From an uncultured Opitutia bacterium (GTDB lineage Bacteria; Verrucomicrobiota; Verrucomicrobiia; Opitutales; Opitutaceae), in contig CAIRCN010000042.1 in NCBI GenBank assembly GCA_903877135.1, positions 62,001-126,000 on the forward strand: a DNA stretch of 64,000 nt. Reading direction: 5' to 3'. The notes under the pieces are model-generated. The model had not been told where the DNA came from and did no database searches. It saw only the letters and a program-made list of their open reading frames with translations. A program made the position numbers and the translations under genes. Below, in pieces: positions 10,125 to 19,217 of the stretch (position 1 is the stretch's first letter; the number at the start of each line of letters is the position of its first letter).

Positions 10125-11515
10125 ACGCGCATCTTCCTTTCAATTTTCCCGTTAGTCTCGCCGTGCTCGCGCTGGCGGGCTGCGCCGTCGGTCCCGACTA
10201 CCAGCGCCCGGCGGTCGACGCTCCCGCGTTCAGGGAGACGTGCAACTGGAAACCCGCCGAGCCGGCCGCACAGCTCCCCCGCGGCAAATGGTGGGAAGCC
10301 TACGGCGACCCCGTGCTCAACGGCCTCGAGGACCGCCTCGAGATTTCCAGCAACACCCTGCACATCGCCGAGGCCCAATACCGCCAGGCGCAGGCCGCCG
10401 CCACCATCGCCAGCGCCGCGCTCTTCCCCTCGCTCAGCGCCGACGGCTCAGCCAACCGCGGCAAGACCGGCGCAATCACCGCCAACCGTTTCGGCGCCGG
10501 CCTGACCGCCGGCTGGGAATTCGACCTCTGGGGCCAGGTCCGCCGCAGCGCCGAGGCCGGCCGGGCCGCCGCCGCCGCCAGTGCCGCTGACCTCGAATCC
10601 GTCCGCCTCAGCCTGCACGCCACGCTGGCGCAGACTTATTTTTCCCTGCGCGTCGCCGACACCCAGCAGCGCCTTTACGAACGGACCGTGGCCGATTTCG
10701 CGCGCTCCCTGCAGATGACGCAGAACCGCTACGCGCAGGGCGTCGACACCCGCGCCGACGTCGCCGCTGCCGAGACCCAGCTCAAAACCGCCCAAGCCCA
10801 GGCCATCGACCTGAGTCTAACGCGCACCCAACTCGAGCACGCCCTTGCCATTTTGCTCGGCCAGCCACCGGCCAGTTTCTCGCTGCCCCCGGCCGATCTC
10901 ACCCTCCAGCCGCCTGCCGCACCCTCTCTGATTCCCTCGCAACAGCTCGAACGCCGTCCCGACATCGCCGCCGCCGAACGCCGGCTCGCCGCCGCCTGCG
11001 CCGGCATCGGTGTCGCCAAAGGCGGATACTTCCCCGTCCTCTCGCTCTCGGGTTCCGCCGGATATCAGGGGGCCCGTTACCAAAATCTGTTTTCCGCGCC
11101 CAACGAAATCTGGTCGCTCGGCGCCTCCGCGCTCATGCCCCTGTTCGACGCCGGCCGGGTGAGTGCCAGCGTCGCCTCAGCCCGCGCCGTTTACGAGGAA
11201 AGTCTCGGCACTTACCGCCAGACCGTCCTCGCGGCGTTCCAAGAGGTGGAGGACAACCTCGCCGCCGCCGCCCTGCTGACCCACGAAGCAGCTGTGCAGG
11301 ACGAAGCCGTGGCCGCCGCCCGGCAGTCCGCCAGCATCACACTCAACCAATACAAGGCCGGCACCGTCAGCTATCTCGACGTCATCACCGCGCAATCCGC
11401 GCAGTTGAACGCCGAGCGGACCGCCGTGCTCTTGCTCGGCCGCCGCCTCAACGCCAGCGTCACGCTCCTCAAAGCCGCCGGCGGCGACTGGCGCGCCTCT
11501 GACGCATCCAAGTAA
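10121..11515 (+). CDS. Outer-membrane efflux factor, NodT/OprM family lipoprotein
   Basis: TolC-like outer-membrane channel of the MdtABC pump. I take the ATG at 10121, which overlaps the mdtC stop as ATGA. The frame is open further upstream, but the 464-residue product from this start has a proper lipoprotein signal ([20 protein letters not shown]), and [10 protein letters not shown] is the NodT-family hallmark. Two OEP repeats follow, each with long helices ([20 protein letters not shown] and [20 protein letters not shown]), plus the mid-protein [16 protein letters not shown] motif. As the last gene of the operon it completes an envelope-spanning export machine. No terminator was found behind it; a transposon scar begins within 10 bases. 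Confidence 0.93.
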   Translation: MNAHLPFNFPVSLAVLALAGCAVGPDYQRPAVDAPAFRETCNWKPAEPAAQLPRGKWWEAYGDPVLNGLEDRLEISSNTLHIAEAQYRQAQAAATIASAALFPSLSADGSANRGKTGAITANRFGAGLTAGWEFDLWGQVRRSAEAGRAAAAASAADLESVRLSLHATLAQTYFSLRVADTQQRLYERTVADFARSLQMTQNRYAQGVDTRADVAAAETQLKTAQAQAIDLSLTRTQLEHALAILLGQPPASFSLPPADLTLQPPAAPSLIPSQQLERRPDIAAAERRLAAACAGIGVAKGGYFPVLSLSGSAGYQGARYQNLFSAPNEIWSLGASALMPLFDAGRVSASVASARAVYEESLGTYRQTVLAAFQEVEDNLAAAALLTHEAAVQDEAVAAARQSASITLNQYKAGTVSYLDVITAQSAQLNAERTAVLLLGRRLNASVTLLKAAGGDWRASDASK

Positions 11516-11521
11516 GAAGCT

Positions 11522-12058
11522 GTTAGCCCTCGCGGGCCGGCCGGACTTCGTGGTCGCTTTCGTCCTCGCGCAGATGGAAACCGGCCTGATCGGCGATGAC
11601 GACGTGCAGCGCGTTGGGATCGGAGTCAGCGATATGCCGCAGGAAGATCGCATGGATAGCTTGGTCAATGCGGGCGTGAACTGCAGTTCGCAAGCGTGGG
11701 TGCCGTCTACCTCCAGGGACTTCGTGGAGATAGCCCCACTTGTAGCGGGTGGCGGCGGGCCCGCCCTCGGCGCTCAGGTCAATCCGGGCGCAGCGGCGCA
11801 GGGCCTAGCTGTCGTCGAGGGCGTCTGCGAGGGCTTCGTCGGCCAGGCCCTCCCATTGCTGGAGGCAATAGACCCGCAGCCTCCGCCCAGCCCAAGGGGC
11901 GGGCGGCCGCGCGCACCCTTGGGATAATACAGCGCGATGACGGCCAGCAACTTGGCCCACGGGAGGACTGCCGCCATGCGCGCGAGAAACTTCTCGCGCC
12001 GGGTGCGCTTCTTCTTCCCCGCAAACTCGGCCTAGGCAAGACTGGTCTGCTGGTTCAT
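11522..12058 (-). pseudogene. Decayed insertion-sequence scar: IS5-like N-terminus joined to IS630-like DDE fragment
   Basis: Read from 12058 downwards, the frame starts MNQQTSLA, hits a stop, then continues AEFAGKKKRTRREKFLARM, AVLPWAKLLAVIALYYPKG and GRPPLGL. After a frameshift it reads LRVYCLQQWEGLADEALADA, LDDS, stop, ALRRCARIDLSAE. That order matches the N-terminal domain of IS5-family transposases. The next part has a different character: TRYKWGYLHEV, a shifted segment with LEVDGTHACELQFTP, then ADSDPNALHVVIADQAGFHL. The last resembles the DDE region of IS630-type transposases, in which a catalytic Asp lies in V-V-I-x-D-x-A-G-x-H. Both pieces are truncated and carry stops and frameshifts, so neither is active. 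Family assignment is by motif memory only. Confidence 0.7.
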
Positions 12059-12412
12059 GCTAGGCCGTTTGGATAATCCCCGCTCGCCATCTGTAATTAA
12101 TCGAAGACCGAGAGATTTTATCAGCGTTTCCTGAGGGCTACTATACTCATTCTCAGAAAAACAGCACATTTTGGGCATCAGACCGATCAGCAAACATGTT
12201 TTTGGCCGAGATATTAATCAAAATCAGCCAATCCTCCCACGATGACCTGATTATTGTGTCGGGAAACTAATACGCCCCACTTGCAACCGCGTTTTATGCG
12301 GAGATGTAATTGTTGGCCGACCGCTAGCCGGCACGGTTTGGTGCGCGCCAACGGTCTGCCTTCCAGGCAACAGGATTTACAGCATCGATGCAAAAATCAA
12401 TGCCATGACCGG
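12059..12412. other. AT-richer gene-free stretch beside the IS scar
   Basis: 354 bases between the IS scar and the purH stop codon. It is markedly more AT-rich than its surroundings (for example 12095-12255) and has no convincing ORF on either strand. It may be a remnant of the mobile element or of neutral spacer. I see no perfect long inverted repeat and no clear terminator for purH in it. Confidence 0.45.
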
Positions 12413-13972
12413 TTAGTGCCGGAAGTGCCGCATGCCAGTGAAGACCATCGCCAGGCCACGAGCATCCGCGGCGGCGATGACTTCGGCGTCGCGCACTGAG
12501 CCGCCCGGTTGGATCGCGGCGGTCGCGCCCGCCTCCGCCGCGGCAATCAACCCGTCGGCAAACGGAAAAAGCGCCTCACTCGCCACGACCGAGCCTCGCA
12601 AATCGAGCCCGGCTTCGCCCGCTTTCCACACCGCGATGCGCGAGCTGTCCACGCGCGCCATCTGGCCAGCGCCCATCCCCAAGGTCCGTTCCCCGCGGCA
12701 GTAAACGATGGCGTTGGACTTCACGTGCTTTCCAACCTTCCAGCCGAACATCATGCCAGCCCACTCCTCGGCCGTGGGCTCGCGCTTGGTCACGACTCTG
12801 AACTCTTTCGCGTTGCCGAGTGTGCGATCGCTGTCCTGCACCAGCACGCCGCCTACCACCGAGCGGATTTCCTGCAACGCCTCCGCCCCGATGCCGCCCT
12901 GCGCGATCATCAGCCGGAGATTCTTCTTCTTCCCAAAAACCGCCAGAGCTTCATCACTGAAACGCGGTGCAATGATCACCTCCGTGAAAATCTCGGCGAT
13001 CATAGCCGCCAGCTCTCCGCCGAGCGTCTGGTTGACGATGATGATCCCGCCGAACGGCGCCTGCCGGTCCGTCGCGTAGGCCTGCTCCCACGCTTCACCC
13101 AGACTGTCGGCACTCGCGACGCCGCACGGGTTGGTGTGCTTAAGAATCGCCACGGTCGGCCGCTCGAACTCGCCGATCAGGTAGGTCGCCGACGTGATGT
13201 CCAAAATATTGTTATAGCTGAGCTCCTTGCCCTGGAGCTGCTTGAAGTGCTCGTGAAACGTGCCGTAAAGCGCGGCCTGCTGGTGCGGATTTTCGCCGTA
13301 GCGCAGCGTCTGCGCCTTCTTCCACGAGAGCGAAAGAGTCGCCGGAAACCCGCTCAACGCCGCCAGGTCAGGTTCGTCGGCCTGGCTCTCGAGATAGTGC
13401 GCGATGGCGGTGTCGTAACTCCCCGTCCGCTGGAACACCTTGAGCGCGAGCTTCCGGCGCAGGCCCGCGAGCTGGTCCGGCTCAGTCGCATCGGCGTCGA
13501 GCGCTGCGAGCACCGCGCCGTAGTCCGCCGGATCGCAGACAACCGTCACGCTCTCGTGATTCTTCGCCGCGCTGCGCAGCATAGAAGGTCCGCCGATGTC
13601 GATGTTCTCGATCGCCTCCTCCAGCGTCACGTGCGGCTTGGCCACCGTCTCCTCGAAGGGATAGAGGTTCACCACCACGAGATCGATGAGCGCGATGCCG
13701 GCCTGCGCCGCCTGGGCGAGGTGCTCGGGTTTGTCGCGGCGGCAGAGCAAGCCGCCGTGGATCTTGGGATGCAGCGTCTTCACGCGTCCCTCCATCATTT
13801 CGGGAAAACCGGTGTGCTGACTTACCTCGGTGACAGGAAGTCCGCTTTGTGCGAGGAGTTTTGCCGTGCCGCCGGTAGAAAGCAGCGTGTAGCCGTGCCT
13901 AGCGACAAGTGCCGCGGCGAATTCCGCAAGTCCGCGTTTGTCGCTGACCGAAATAAGGGCGAGTTTGGCCAT
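12413..13972 (-). CDS. purH: Bifunctional AICAR transformylase / IMP cyclohydrolase
   Basis: Catalyses the last two steps of de novo IMP synthesis: formylation of AICAR with 10-formyl-THF, then ring closure. 519 residues, the usual length. The N-terminal IMP cyclohydrolase domain (about 1-195) begins [20 protein letters not shown] and contains [31 protein letters not shown] and [20 protein letters not shown]. The C-terminal transformylase domain (about 200-519) carries [14 protein letters not shown] and the catalytic Lys-His of [15 protein letters not shown], and ends with [11 protein letters not shown]. It is divergently oriented from apaG and not in an obvious operon. Confidence 0.97.
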   Translation of the reverse strand: MAKLALISVSDKRGLAEFAAALVARHGYTLLSTGGTAKLLAQSGLPVTEVSQHTGFPEMMEGRVKTLHPKIHGGLLCRRDKPEHLAQAAQAGIALIDLVVVNLYPFEETVAKPHVTLEEAIENIDIGGPSMLRSAAKNHESVTVVCDPADYGAVLAALDADATEPDQLAGLRRKLALKVFQRTGSYDTAIAHYLESQADEPDLAALSGFPATLSLSWKKAQTLRYGENPHQQAALYGTFHEHFKQLQGKELSYNNILDITSATYLIGEFERPTVAILKHTNPCGVASADSLGEAWEQAYATDRQAPFGGIIIVNQTLGGELAAMIAEIFTEVIIAPRFSDEALAVFGKKKNLRLMIAQGGIGAEALQEIRSVVGGVLVQDSDRTLGNAKEFRVVTKREPTAEEWAGMMFGWKVGKHVKSNAIVYCRGERTLGMGAGQMARVDSSRIAVWKAGEAGLDLRGSVVASEALFPFADGLIAAAEAGATAAIQPGGSVRDAEVIAAADARGLAMVFTGMRHFRH

Positions 13973-14056
13973 GCCCGGAGTTTTTGCTGGCCACGCCTAT
14001 GTCCAGCAAGTCCGAAACCCGCTTGCGGCGCGCCGAATCCCGCGTCTGTTGCGGTT

Positions 14057-14443
14057 GTGTCCTGCTGCTCCCGCGAAATTCCCGGCCTTACCGCCCACCT
14101 CGACAATCTGGTTTATCACCATGGTGGTGCGAGTCTGCCTGCGGACAAGCCCCACGCCTTCGTTTACTTCATAACCATCCGCAACACCTCGGACCGCACC
14201 GTTACCCTCCTCGGCCGCAAATGGGTCGTCGTGCACGACGATGGCACCCAGCTCGTCATCGAGGGCGACAAAATCGTCGGCGAGACACCGCGCCTCGCCC
14301 CCAGCGAGCAGTTTTCCTACAACAGCTACCACGTGACCGGGTGCGACGCCACCGTGCGCGGCAGCTTCCACGGCGTCGACGAACACGGGCAGAAAGTCCA
14401 CGTCTTGCTGCCACCTTTTGCGCTGGTGGTTCCGCCGCCTTGA
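14057..14443 (+). CDS. apaG: ApaG (DUF525) domain protein
   Basis: 128 residues from a GTG at 14057. The frame is open far upstream only because it lies opposite purH. The start was chosen because the fibronectin-III-like ApaG domain begins at SREIPGLTAHLDNLVY, and no ATG occurs in frame between the purH start and this point. Domain signature: FVYFITIRNTSDRTVTLLGR, KWVVVHDDGTQ, VGETPRLAPSEQFSYNSYH and the C-terminal LLPPFALVVPPP. ApaG-fold proteins are small cytoplasmic beta-sandwich proteins of uncertain function, genetically linked to ApaH and magnesium/cobalt phenotypes in enterics. The gene ends 49 bases before the beta-CASP nuclease gene. The start is inferred. Confidence 0.85.
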   Translation: MSCCSREIPGLTAHLDNLVYHHGGASLPADKPHAFVYFITIRNTSDRTVTLLGRKWVVVHDDGTQLVIEGDKIVGETPRLAPSEQFSYNSYHVTGCDATVRGSFHGVDEHGQKVHVLLPPFALVVPPP

Positions 14444-14492
14444 AAAACAGCCTCGTTCTCCGTCGCATTCTTGTTTTGTGTCTGTGCGATAA

Positions 14493-15851
14493 ATGAAGCT
14501 CATTGACTTGAACCGCGGCGGCGGCATCGGTGCCAATTCCCACTTTGTCCAGTTAGGCGACCTGCGCGTCCTTGTGGATTGCGGCCTGAACCCCAAGAAA
14601 GTCGGCCGGGCTGCTACACCCGATCTCTCACCCCTCCGCGGCGCCCCGCTCGATCTCATCATCATCACGCACTGCCACCTCGACCACATCGGCAGCCTGC
14701 CCGTCGTGATGCGCGAGCACCCAAACACCCCCGTCATCATGACGCAGGCGAGCCGCATGCTCATCGAGCGCATGCTGCATAACTCCGCCAATGTGATGAT
14801 GCGCCAGCGCGAAGAGGACAATATCCCCGACTACCCGCTCTTCACCCACGAGGAAATCGACCGGTGCGGCGCCCGCCTGACCGGCCTGCTCCCTAACCAT
14901 GCGAAGAAATTCCGCAGCGCGAAGGACGAGATCGAGATCACCTTTCATCTAGCCGGCCACGTCGCCGGCGCCGCCGGCGTCGAAATCCGCCACAAACATC
15001 GCTCGATCTTCTTCACCGGCGATGTGCTGTTCGGCAATCAGCGCACCTTGCCCGGCGCCAAGTTCCCCGCCGGCCACTTCGACACGCTCGTCATGGAGAC
15101 CACCCGCGGCGACACCGAGCGCCCGCTCGGCAAGGAGCGCGTCCACGAGGTCGCCCGCCTCATCGCCTCGATCAACGACACCATCCAGCGCGGCGGCTCG
15201 TTCCTGCTCCCGGTTTTCGCCCTCGGCCGCATGCAGGAAATCCTCTCGATCGTCCACGACGCGCGGAAGTTCAACCGGCTCGTCGAGTGCCCGATTTACG
15301 CCTCCGGTCTCGGCATGGACCTGGCGGACTATTTCGACGAAATCACCCGCAAGACCAAGACCCTCCAGTTCAACCGCGGCATCATCAAGGAGCTGAAAAT
15401 CAAGCCCACGTCGCGCAAACTCACCCCCGGCGAGGATCCGCAGCAGAACGCGCTCTACATCGTCAGCTCCGGCATGCTCGTAGAGCGCACGCCCAGCTAC
15501 ACCCTCGCCTCCGGCCTCGTGGGCCACGCCCGCAACACCATCGGCTTCGTCGGCTTCTGCGATCCCGACACCCCCGGCGGCCAGCTCCTCGCCGCCAAAC
15601 CGGGCGACCAGTTCCTGTTCAAGACCGCCAACGTCCGGGCCAAGATCAAGGCGCACATCGAGCGCTTCGAGCTCAGCGGCCACGCCGACCGCGAGGAACT
15701 CCTCGAATTTGCCGTGCAGACCGAGGCCCGCAGCATCGTCCTCACCCACGGCGACCCGCCGGCCCGCGCCTGGTTCGCCGCGCAGCTCGCGGAAAAGGCG
15801 CCGAAGTCCCGGGTGTTCGATCCCGTGCCGCTGCAGACCTATCAGGTGTGA
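14493..15851 (+). CDS. Metallo-beta-lactamase-fold RNase of the beta-CASP family
   Basis: 452 residues. The metal-binding motif HCHLDHIG (His60, His62, Asp64, His65) and a later GDVLFG Asp place it in the MBL fold. The middle beta-CASP insertion includes SFLLPVFALGRMQEILSIVH and LVECPIYASGLGMDLADYFD. The C-terminal RMMBL part holds FELSGHADREELLEFAVQ and IVLTHGDPPARAWFA, which supply the terminal His ligands. Bacterial relatives, like CPSF-73 homologues, are zinc-dependent ribonucleases, so an RNA-processing role is expected. The product lacks an archaeal-type KH extension. It is convergent with the phosphatase gene next to it. Confidence 0.88.
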   Translation: MKLIDLNRGGGIGANSHFVQLGDLRVLVDCGLNPKKVGRAATPDLSPLRGAPLDLIIITHCHLDHIGSLPVVMREHPNTPVIMTQASRMLIERMLHNSANVMMRQREEDNIPDYPLFTHEEIDRCGARLTGLLPNHAKKFRSAKDEIEITFHLAGHVAGAAGVEIRHKHRSIFFTGDVLFGNQRTLPGAKFPAGHFDTLVMETTRGDTERPLGKERVHEVARLIASINDTIQRGGSFLLPVFALGRMQEILSIVHDARKFNRLVECPIYASGLGMDLADYFDEITRKTKTLQFNRGIIKELKIKPTSRKLTPGEDPQQNALYIVSSGMLVERTPSYTLASGLVGHARNTIGFVGFCDPDTPGGQLLAAKPGDQFLFKTANVRAKIKAHIERFELSGHADREELLEFAVQTEARSIVLTHGDPPARAWFAAQLAEKAPKSRVFDPVPLQTYQV

Positions 15852-15879
15852 GGCTCGTGGCGGCCGGCGCCAGCTACGA

Positions 15880-16665
15880 TCACACTCCGAGCACCGCGCG
15901 CACTTTCGCACACACGGCGGCATTGCCCGCGATGTAGAAAATCCGGTTCATCCGCAGATCGAACTGCCGGAGCGGAAATGGATCGCCGTTCAAAAACTGC
16001 ACCTCGCCGCCGCCGGCAAGGCACAGCGGCACCGCCGCGGCGATGTCCCAGATTTTCACGTTGTGATCCACCGTGCCGCCGAAAATGCCCACGGCGACAT
16101 AGGCGAGATGCAGCGTGCTGGTGCCCAGCGCGCGGATCTTGAAATTCTCGACCAGCGCCGTAGCCTGCGGCGCGTAGCATTTGTTGTAAGGACTGTGGAA
16201 TCCGATCATCGTCTGCGCGTCGGGCGGCGCGCTCAGCACCCGGCCGGCGCGGTCGCCGTCCCAGAGCCCGCGCCCCGGTCCGCCGTGGATCAGCGTGCGC
16301 CGGGCGAGGTCATACACCACGCCGTAAACCGGCATGCCGTGCTCCAGCAGCGCGAGCGAGATCGCGCACTGCGCGAGGCCCATCGCGTAGTTGTTGGTGC
16401 CGTCGATCGGGTCGAGCACCCAGGCAAAACGCTTTGTCAGCGGAATCGGTGCTACCGCCTGCGTGAGCTCCTCGCTGAAAAAATCGTCCTCCGGAAACTG
16501 CGCCGCCAGCTCGGCCGCAATGCCCTCCGAGATCGCGATGTCCACCGGTGTCACGCGGGTGCCGTCAAATTTCCAATCGCTGCGCGCCCGCCCAAATTCG
16601 CGGTGCAGGAGCGCCGTCTGCGCCAGCACGGCGCGCCGCGCAGCGGCGATGCGGGCGTCAATCAT
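15880..16665 (-). CDS. Inositol-monophosphatase-family phosphatase
   Basis: 261 residues from ATG 16665; an ATG six bases earlier (16671) is equally possible. Both overlap the end of the FmdB-like gene (8 or 14 bases), pointing to translational coupling. The metal-site motif DPIDGTNNY at Asp85 and the upstream DDFFSEEL Glu define the lithium-sensitive phosphatase superfamily; IWDIAAAVPLCLAGG near the C-terminus is the second signature. Substrates in this superfamily include inositol 1-phosphate, histidinol phosphate, PAP and fructose bisphosphate. The CISLALLEHGMPVYGVVYD block fits the inositol-monophosphatase-like branch, but the true substrate cannot be decided here. Cytoplasmic, Mg-dependent. 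Confidence 0.86.
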   Translation of the reverse strand: MIDARIAAARRAVLAQTALLHREFGRARSDWKFDGTRVTPVDIAISEGIAAELAAQFPEDDFFSEELTQAVAPIPLTKRFAWVLDPIDGTNNYAMGLAQCAISLALLEHGMPVYGVVYDLARRTLIHGGPGRGLWDGDRAGRVLSAPPDAQTMIGFHSPYNKCYAPQATALVENFKIRALGTSTLHLAYVAVGIFGGTVDHNVKIWDIAAAVPLCLAGGGEVQFLNGDPFPLRQFDLRMNRIFYIAGNAAVCAKVRAVLGV

Positions 16666-17215
16666 AGTCATAGAGCTTCGGGTCGCGTCGCGCGGGCAGA
16701 CGCGCCCGAAACTTGTGCCGCGGTTCTTTGGGGTCCTTCGCCTCGGACGGTGGACCGCCCATGCCCATCTCGTCGCCGTAGGGATCGGGTTCGCCCGGCG
16801 TGTCACCACCCATTTGATCTTCCAGCGAATCAGGGTCAGCTCCCTCCTCCAGTTTGCGCACCACCTCCTCCATCTCGCCGTCGATCTTTTCGCCGGTGAG
16901 CTCCGACATCCGCCGCATCATCTTGGCCATGGCGCGCGGGTCGTTTTCATCGACGCTGGAAAATTCCTGCTCCATCGCGCCCATCGCCGCCTCCATCCGG
17001 GCGTCCTCCGCCGGATCGGCGCCGGCGTCGGGCGCCGTGGCGGGCGGCTCGTCGGACTTCCCGCCGCTCGTGACCGCAAAGGCGGAAACAATCTTCTTCA
17101 GCCGGTAACGCGGATTATCCGGGCACTTGGGAACCGTCTGCCCCTGCGCCAGTGTCTTAGCGTAGAACTGGTAAATCGTGTGGTTGTCCGCGCAGTAGTA
17201 TTCGTAAATTGGCAT
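16658..17215 (-). CDS. FmdB-like zinc-ribbon protein with reduced cysteine set
   Basis: 185 residues. The start MPIYEYYCADNHTIYQFYAK is the FmdB/CxxC regulatory fold, followed by PKCPDNPRYRLKKIVSAFAV. The usual family ribbon has two CxxC pairs, whereas here only two cysteines (in YYCADN and PKCPDN) are present, each followed by Asp-Asn in place of a second Cys. Zinc binding by this domain alone is therefore doubtful. The rest (60-150) is acidic and helical (DARMEAAMGAMEQEFSSVDE, DPRAMAKMMRRMSELTGEKI), ending in a Pro/Arg-rich tail. FmdB proteins are poorly understood putative regulators. It is co-oriented and overlapping with the phosphatase gene, and 14 bases downstream of dinB. Confidence 0.8.
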   Translation of the reverse strand: MPIYEYYCADNHTIYQFYAKTLAQGQTVPKCPDNPRYRLKKIVSAFAVTSGGKSDEPPATAPDAGADPAEDARMEAAMGAMEQEFSSVDENDPRAMAKMMRRMSELTGEKIDGEMEEVVRKLEEGADPDSLEDQMGGDTPGEPDPYGDEMGMGGPPSEAKDPKEPRHKFRARLPARRDPKLYDYD

Positions 17216-17229
17216 AAGCGAAAGCCGAC

Positions 17230-18504
17230 TTAAACGACCGGCGGTTTTTTGGCAAGCTGGTGCCCGTGTAGCACGACGGCCGCGGTTTTCCTGCCGGCGT
17301 TGAGCCGATCGAGCACTCCGGCCAGCCGGCGGCGCTTCTCATCGGTCTGAGCAAACATCTCCAGTTGCGCCGGCCCGTCCTCCACGCCGGAGAAACGCAC
17401 GCTGACCAGCCGCAGCGGTCGGCGTTGCTTCCACGCCGCGCGCAGCAACGGCGCCACCAGCGGGTAAAACGGCGCCTCCAGGTCCGTCGCCGCCTCGAGA
17501 CTCCGCCCGTGCGCCTCCTGCGAAAAATCGCCGTAACGCACCTTCACCGTCATCGTCCGCACGCGCTTCCCGTCGCCGCGGATTTTCGGCAGCAGCGCGT
17601 CGATCATCCCCTTGGCCACGCGCTCGATTTCGCCCGGATCGCCGATGTCATCGGCAAAGGTCTCCTGCTGCGAATAGCTCTTCGCGTCGTCGCGCTCGGT
17701 CTCAACCGGCCGCTCGTCCTCGCCGCGCGCAATCGCCCGGATCTCGCGCCAGCCCCCGCCAAAAACCGACTCCAGTTCGCTGTCGTTCCTAGCCGTGATG
17801 TCCCCCACGAGCTTCAGCCCGCGGGCGTTGAGCGCCGCCTCGGTCTTCGCACCGATGCCCGGCAGCCTACCGATCGGCAGCGGTGCCAGAAACGCCTCCT
17901 CGCCACCCGGTGGCACGACGACGAAGCCCCGCGGCTTCCGCAGTTTTGACGCGATCTGCGCCACCAGTTTGTTGGCCGCGATCCCGAAGGACACCGGAAT
18001 CTGCAGTTCCAGGGAAATTCGCTCCTGCAGACCCCGCACTCGCTCCTCAATGGCGGCGGAGCTGGCAAACCCGCAGGGGCCGAGATCGAGATAACCCTCG
18101 TCGATGGAGTTGCGTTGCACCACCGGCGTGAGCGCCTCGCAGAGGTCGAACATCCGCCGCGAGACCTTGCCGTAGAGGCCGCTCGTGTGCGGCAGCATGA
18201 TCAGGTCGGGGCAGACTTTCAGGGCGCGCGCCGTCGGCATCGGCGTATAAACGCCGCAGGCCCGCGCCTCGTAGCTCGCCGAGGAGATGATGCCCCGCTC
18301 GCGACCGCCAACCGCGCACTTGGTGCCGCGCAGCTCGGGCTTGAGCGCGAGTTCGCAAGACACGAAGAACGCGTCGGCATCGAGATGGACAATGGTGGGC
18401 AGGCGCACGGCAAACGGGATTCCCCGCCACGCATACCCCCGCGCCGCCAAATGTCCAACCCTGCGCGGAGGGGGAACGGGGTCCGGCGGCACCGACACGG
18501 TCAC
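17230..18504 (-). CDS. dinB: DNA polymerase IV (Y family)
   Basis: Error-prone translesion polymerase. Motifs in order: VHLDADAFFVSCE (first metal-binding Asp), SSASYEARACGVYTPMPTAR, QRNSIDEGYLDLG (catalytic Asp-Glu), VSFGIAANKLVAQIASKLRK, and the helix-hairpin-helix PIGRLPGIGAKTEAALNARG. The little-finger domain follows (RTMTVKVRYGDFSQEAHGRS). With GTG 18504 as start the product is 424 residues, and the start overlaps the upstream stop as GTGA. A GTG at 18408 would give the more usual N-terminus (VRLPTIVHLDADAFF) and 392 residues. The C-terminus lacks a clear QxxLF-type clamp motif. It stands at the end of a run with the DUF4252-like gene, an unexpected partner. Confidence 0.92.
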   Translation of the reverse strand: MTVSVPPDPVPPPRRVGHLAARGYAWRGIPFAVRLPTIVHLDADAFFVSCELALKPELRGTKCAVGGRERGIISSASYEARACGVYTPMPTARALKVCPDLIMLPHTSGLYGKVSRRMFDLCEALTPVVQRNSIDEGYLDLGPCGFASSAAIEERVRGLQERISLELQIPVSFGIAANKLVAQIASKLRKPRGFVVVPPGGEEAFLAPLPIGRLPGIGAKTEAALNARGLKLVGDITARNDSELESVFGGGWREIRAIARGEDERPVETERDDAKSYSQQETFADDIGDPGEIERVAKGMIDALLPKIRGDGKRVRTMTVKVRYGDFSQEAHGRSLEAATDLEAPFYPLVAPLLRAAWKQRRPLRLVSVRFSGVEDGPAQLEMFAQTDEKRRRLAGVLDRLNAGRKTAAVVLHGHQLAKKPPVV

Positions 18505-19058
18505 GCGCCTTTGTGCGTTGCGGCTCCGAACGAGAGATGATCAATGCGCAGGCCGCGCCCAAGGCTAGCGAGCTGCTCGGGCTTGATGTTGCCGACAATG
18601 TTGACGAAGACCGCCTCGTGTTTCGCCGGGTCAAAGACTGTCACGACTATGCCATCGATCGCTTCCTCGCCGCGAGACTTCACGTAGATCGCCACATCCT
18701 CGGCAGAGCAGTTTTGGCGCACGGTGACCATCTGCGTCCAGCCCTGCGCGGCGAGTTCGGCGCGGATTGCCTGCACGCGGTCGGCCGTCTCGGTGCGGTT
18801 GGATTCGTCGTAGCCGATGACGTTTACCCGGACGTGCTTGAGGTTGCGGATCAGTGCGGCGGCCTCGGGGTCGTCGTGCCCGACGAAGAGCGCGGCCAGT
18901 TTGAGCATGGGCATGTGGAGGTTGACCTCGACGAACTCGCAGCCGGCAGCGATTTTGAAGGCGCCGGGATCGAGGTAGCCGGGGTCGGCGGCGCGCGCAG
19001 ACAGCGCAGCCAGGGCGAGGGCGGAAACAGCGGTGAGGAAGCGGAGGGAGCGGTTCAT
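18501..19058 (-). CDS. Exported DUF4252-like protein
   Basis: 185 residues from ATG 19058, chosen because it begins a signal peptide (MNRSLRFLTAVSALALAALS-ARA); the frame is open further upstream without recognisable sequence. The mature part contains EFVEVNLHMPMLKLAALF, AALIRNLKHVRVNVIGYDES, a WTQMVTVRQNCSAEDVAIYV strand-turn unit, and IDGIVVTVFDPAKHEAVFV. This fits the small DUF4252 family, which often assesses or regulates envelope and ECF-sigma functions in Bacteroidota-like bacteria; the assignment is by pattern. Its stop codon overlaps the dinB GTG by four bases, suggesting translational coupling. The upstream gene on the other strand is divergent. Confidence 0.7.
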   Translation of the reverse strand: MNRSLRFLTAVSALALAALSARAADPGYLDPGAFKIAAGCEFVEVNLHMPMLKLAALFVGHDDPEAAALIRNLKHVRVNVIGYDESNRTETADRVQAIRAELAAQGWTQMVTVRQNCSAEDVAIYVKSRGEEAIDGIVVTVFDPAKHEAVFVNIVGNIKPEQLASLGRGLRIDHLSFGAATHKGA

Positions 19059-19217
19059 GGGTGGAGCGGTTTGGGTTCGAGGGAGTCGGGCGCGGCAGGG
19101 CTGTTCCCAACACACCGCAGGCGCCCGGAAAGTTGCAACGATCGGCAAAGAAAACGGCGCCGTGAATCGGCTCGCACCGCTCCTGGCGTCCTCCCATAGA
19201 CACTCGCCCGATCCACC

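Noticed and set aside
11550-11927. 125-codon plus-strand ORF in the IS scar
   Set aside because: Antisense to recognisable transposase remnants on the minus strand.
12509-14443. 644-codon plus-strand frame across purH
   Set aside because: Only its last 128 codons are real (ApaG); the remainder is antisense to purH.
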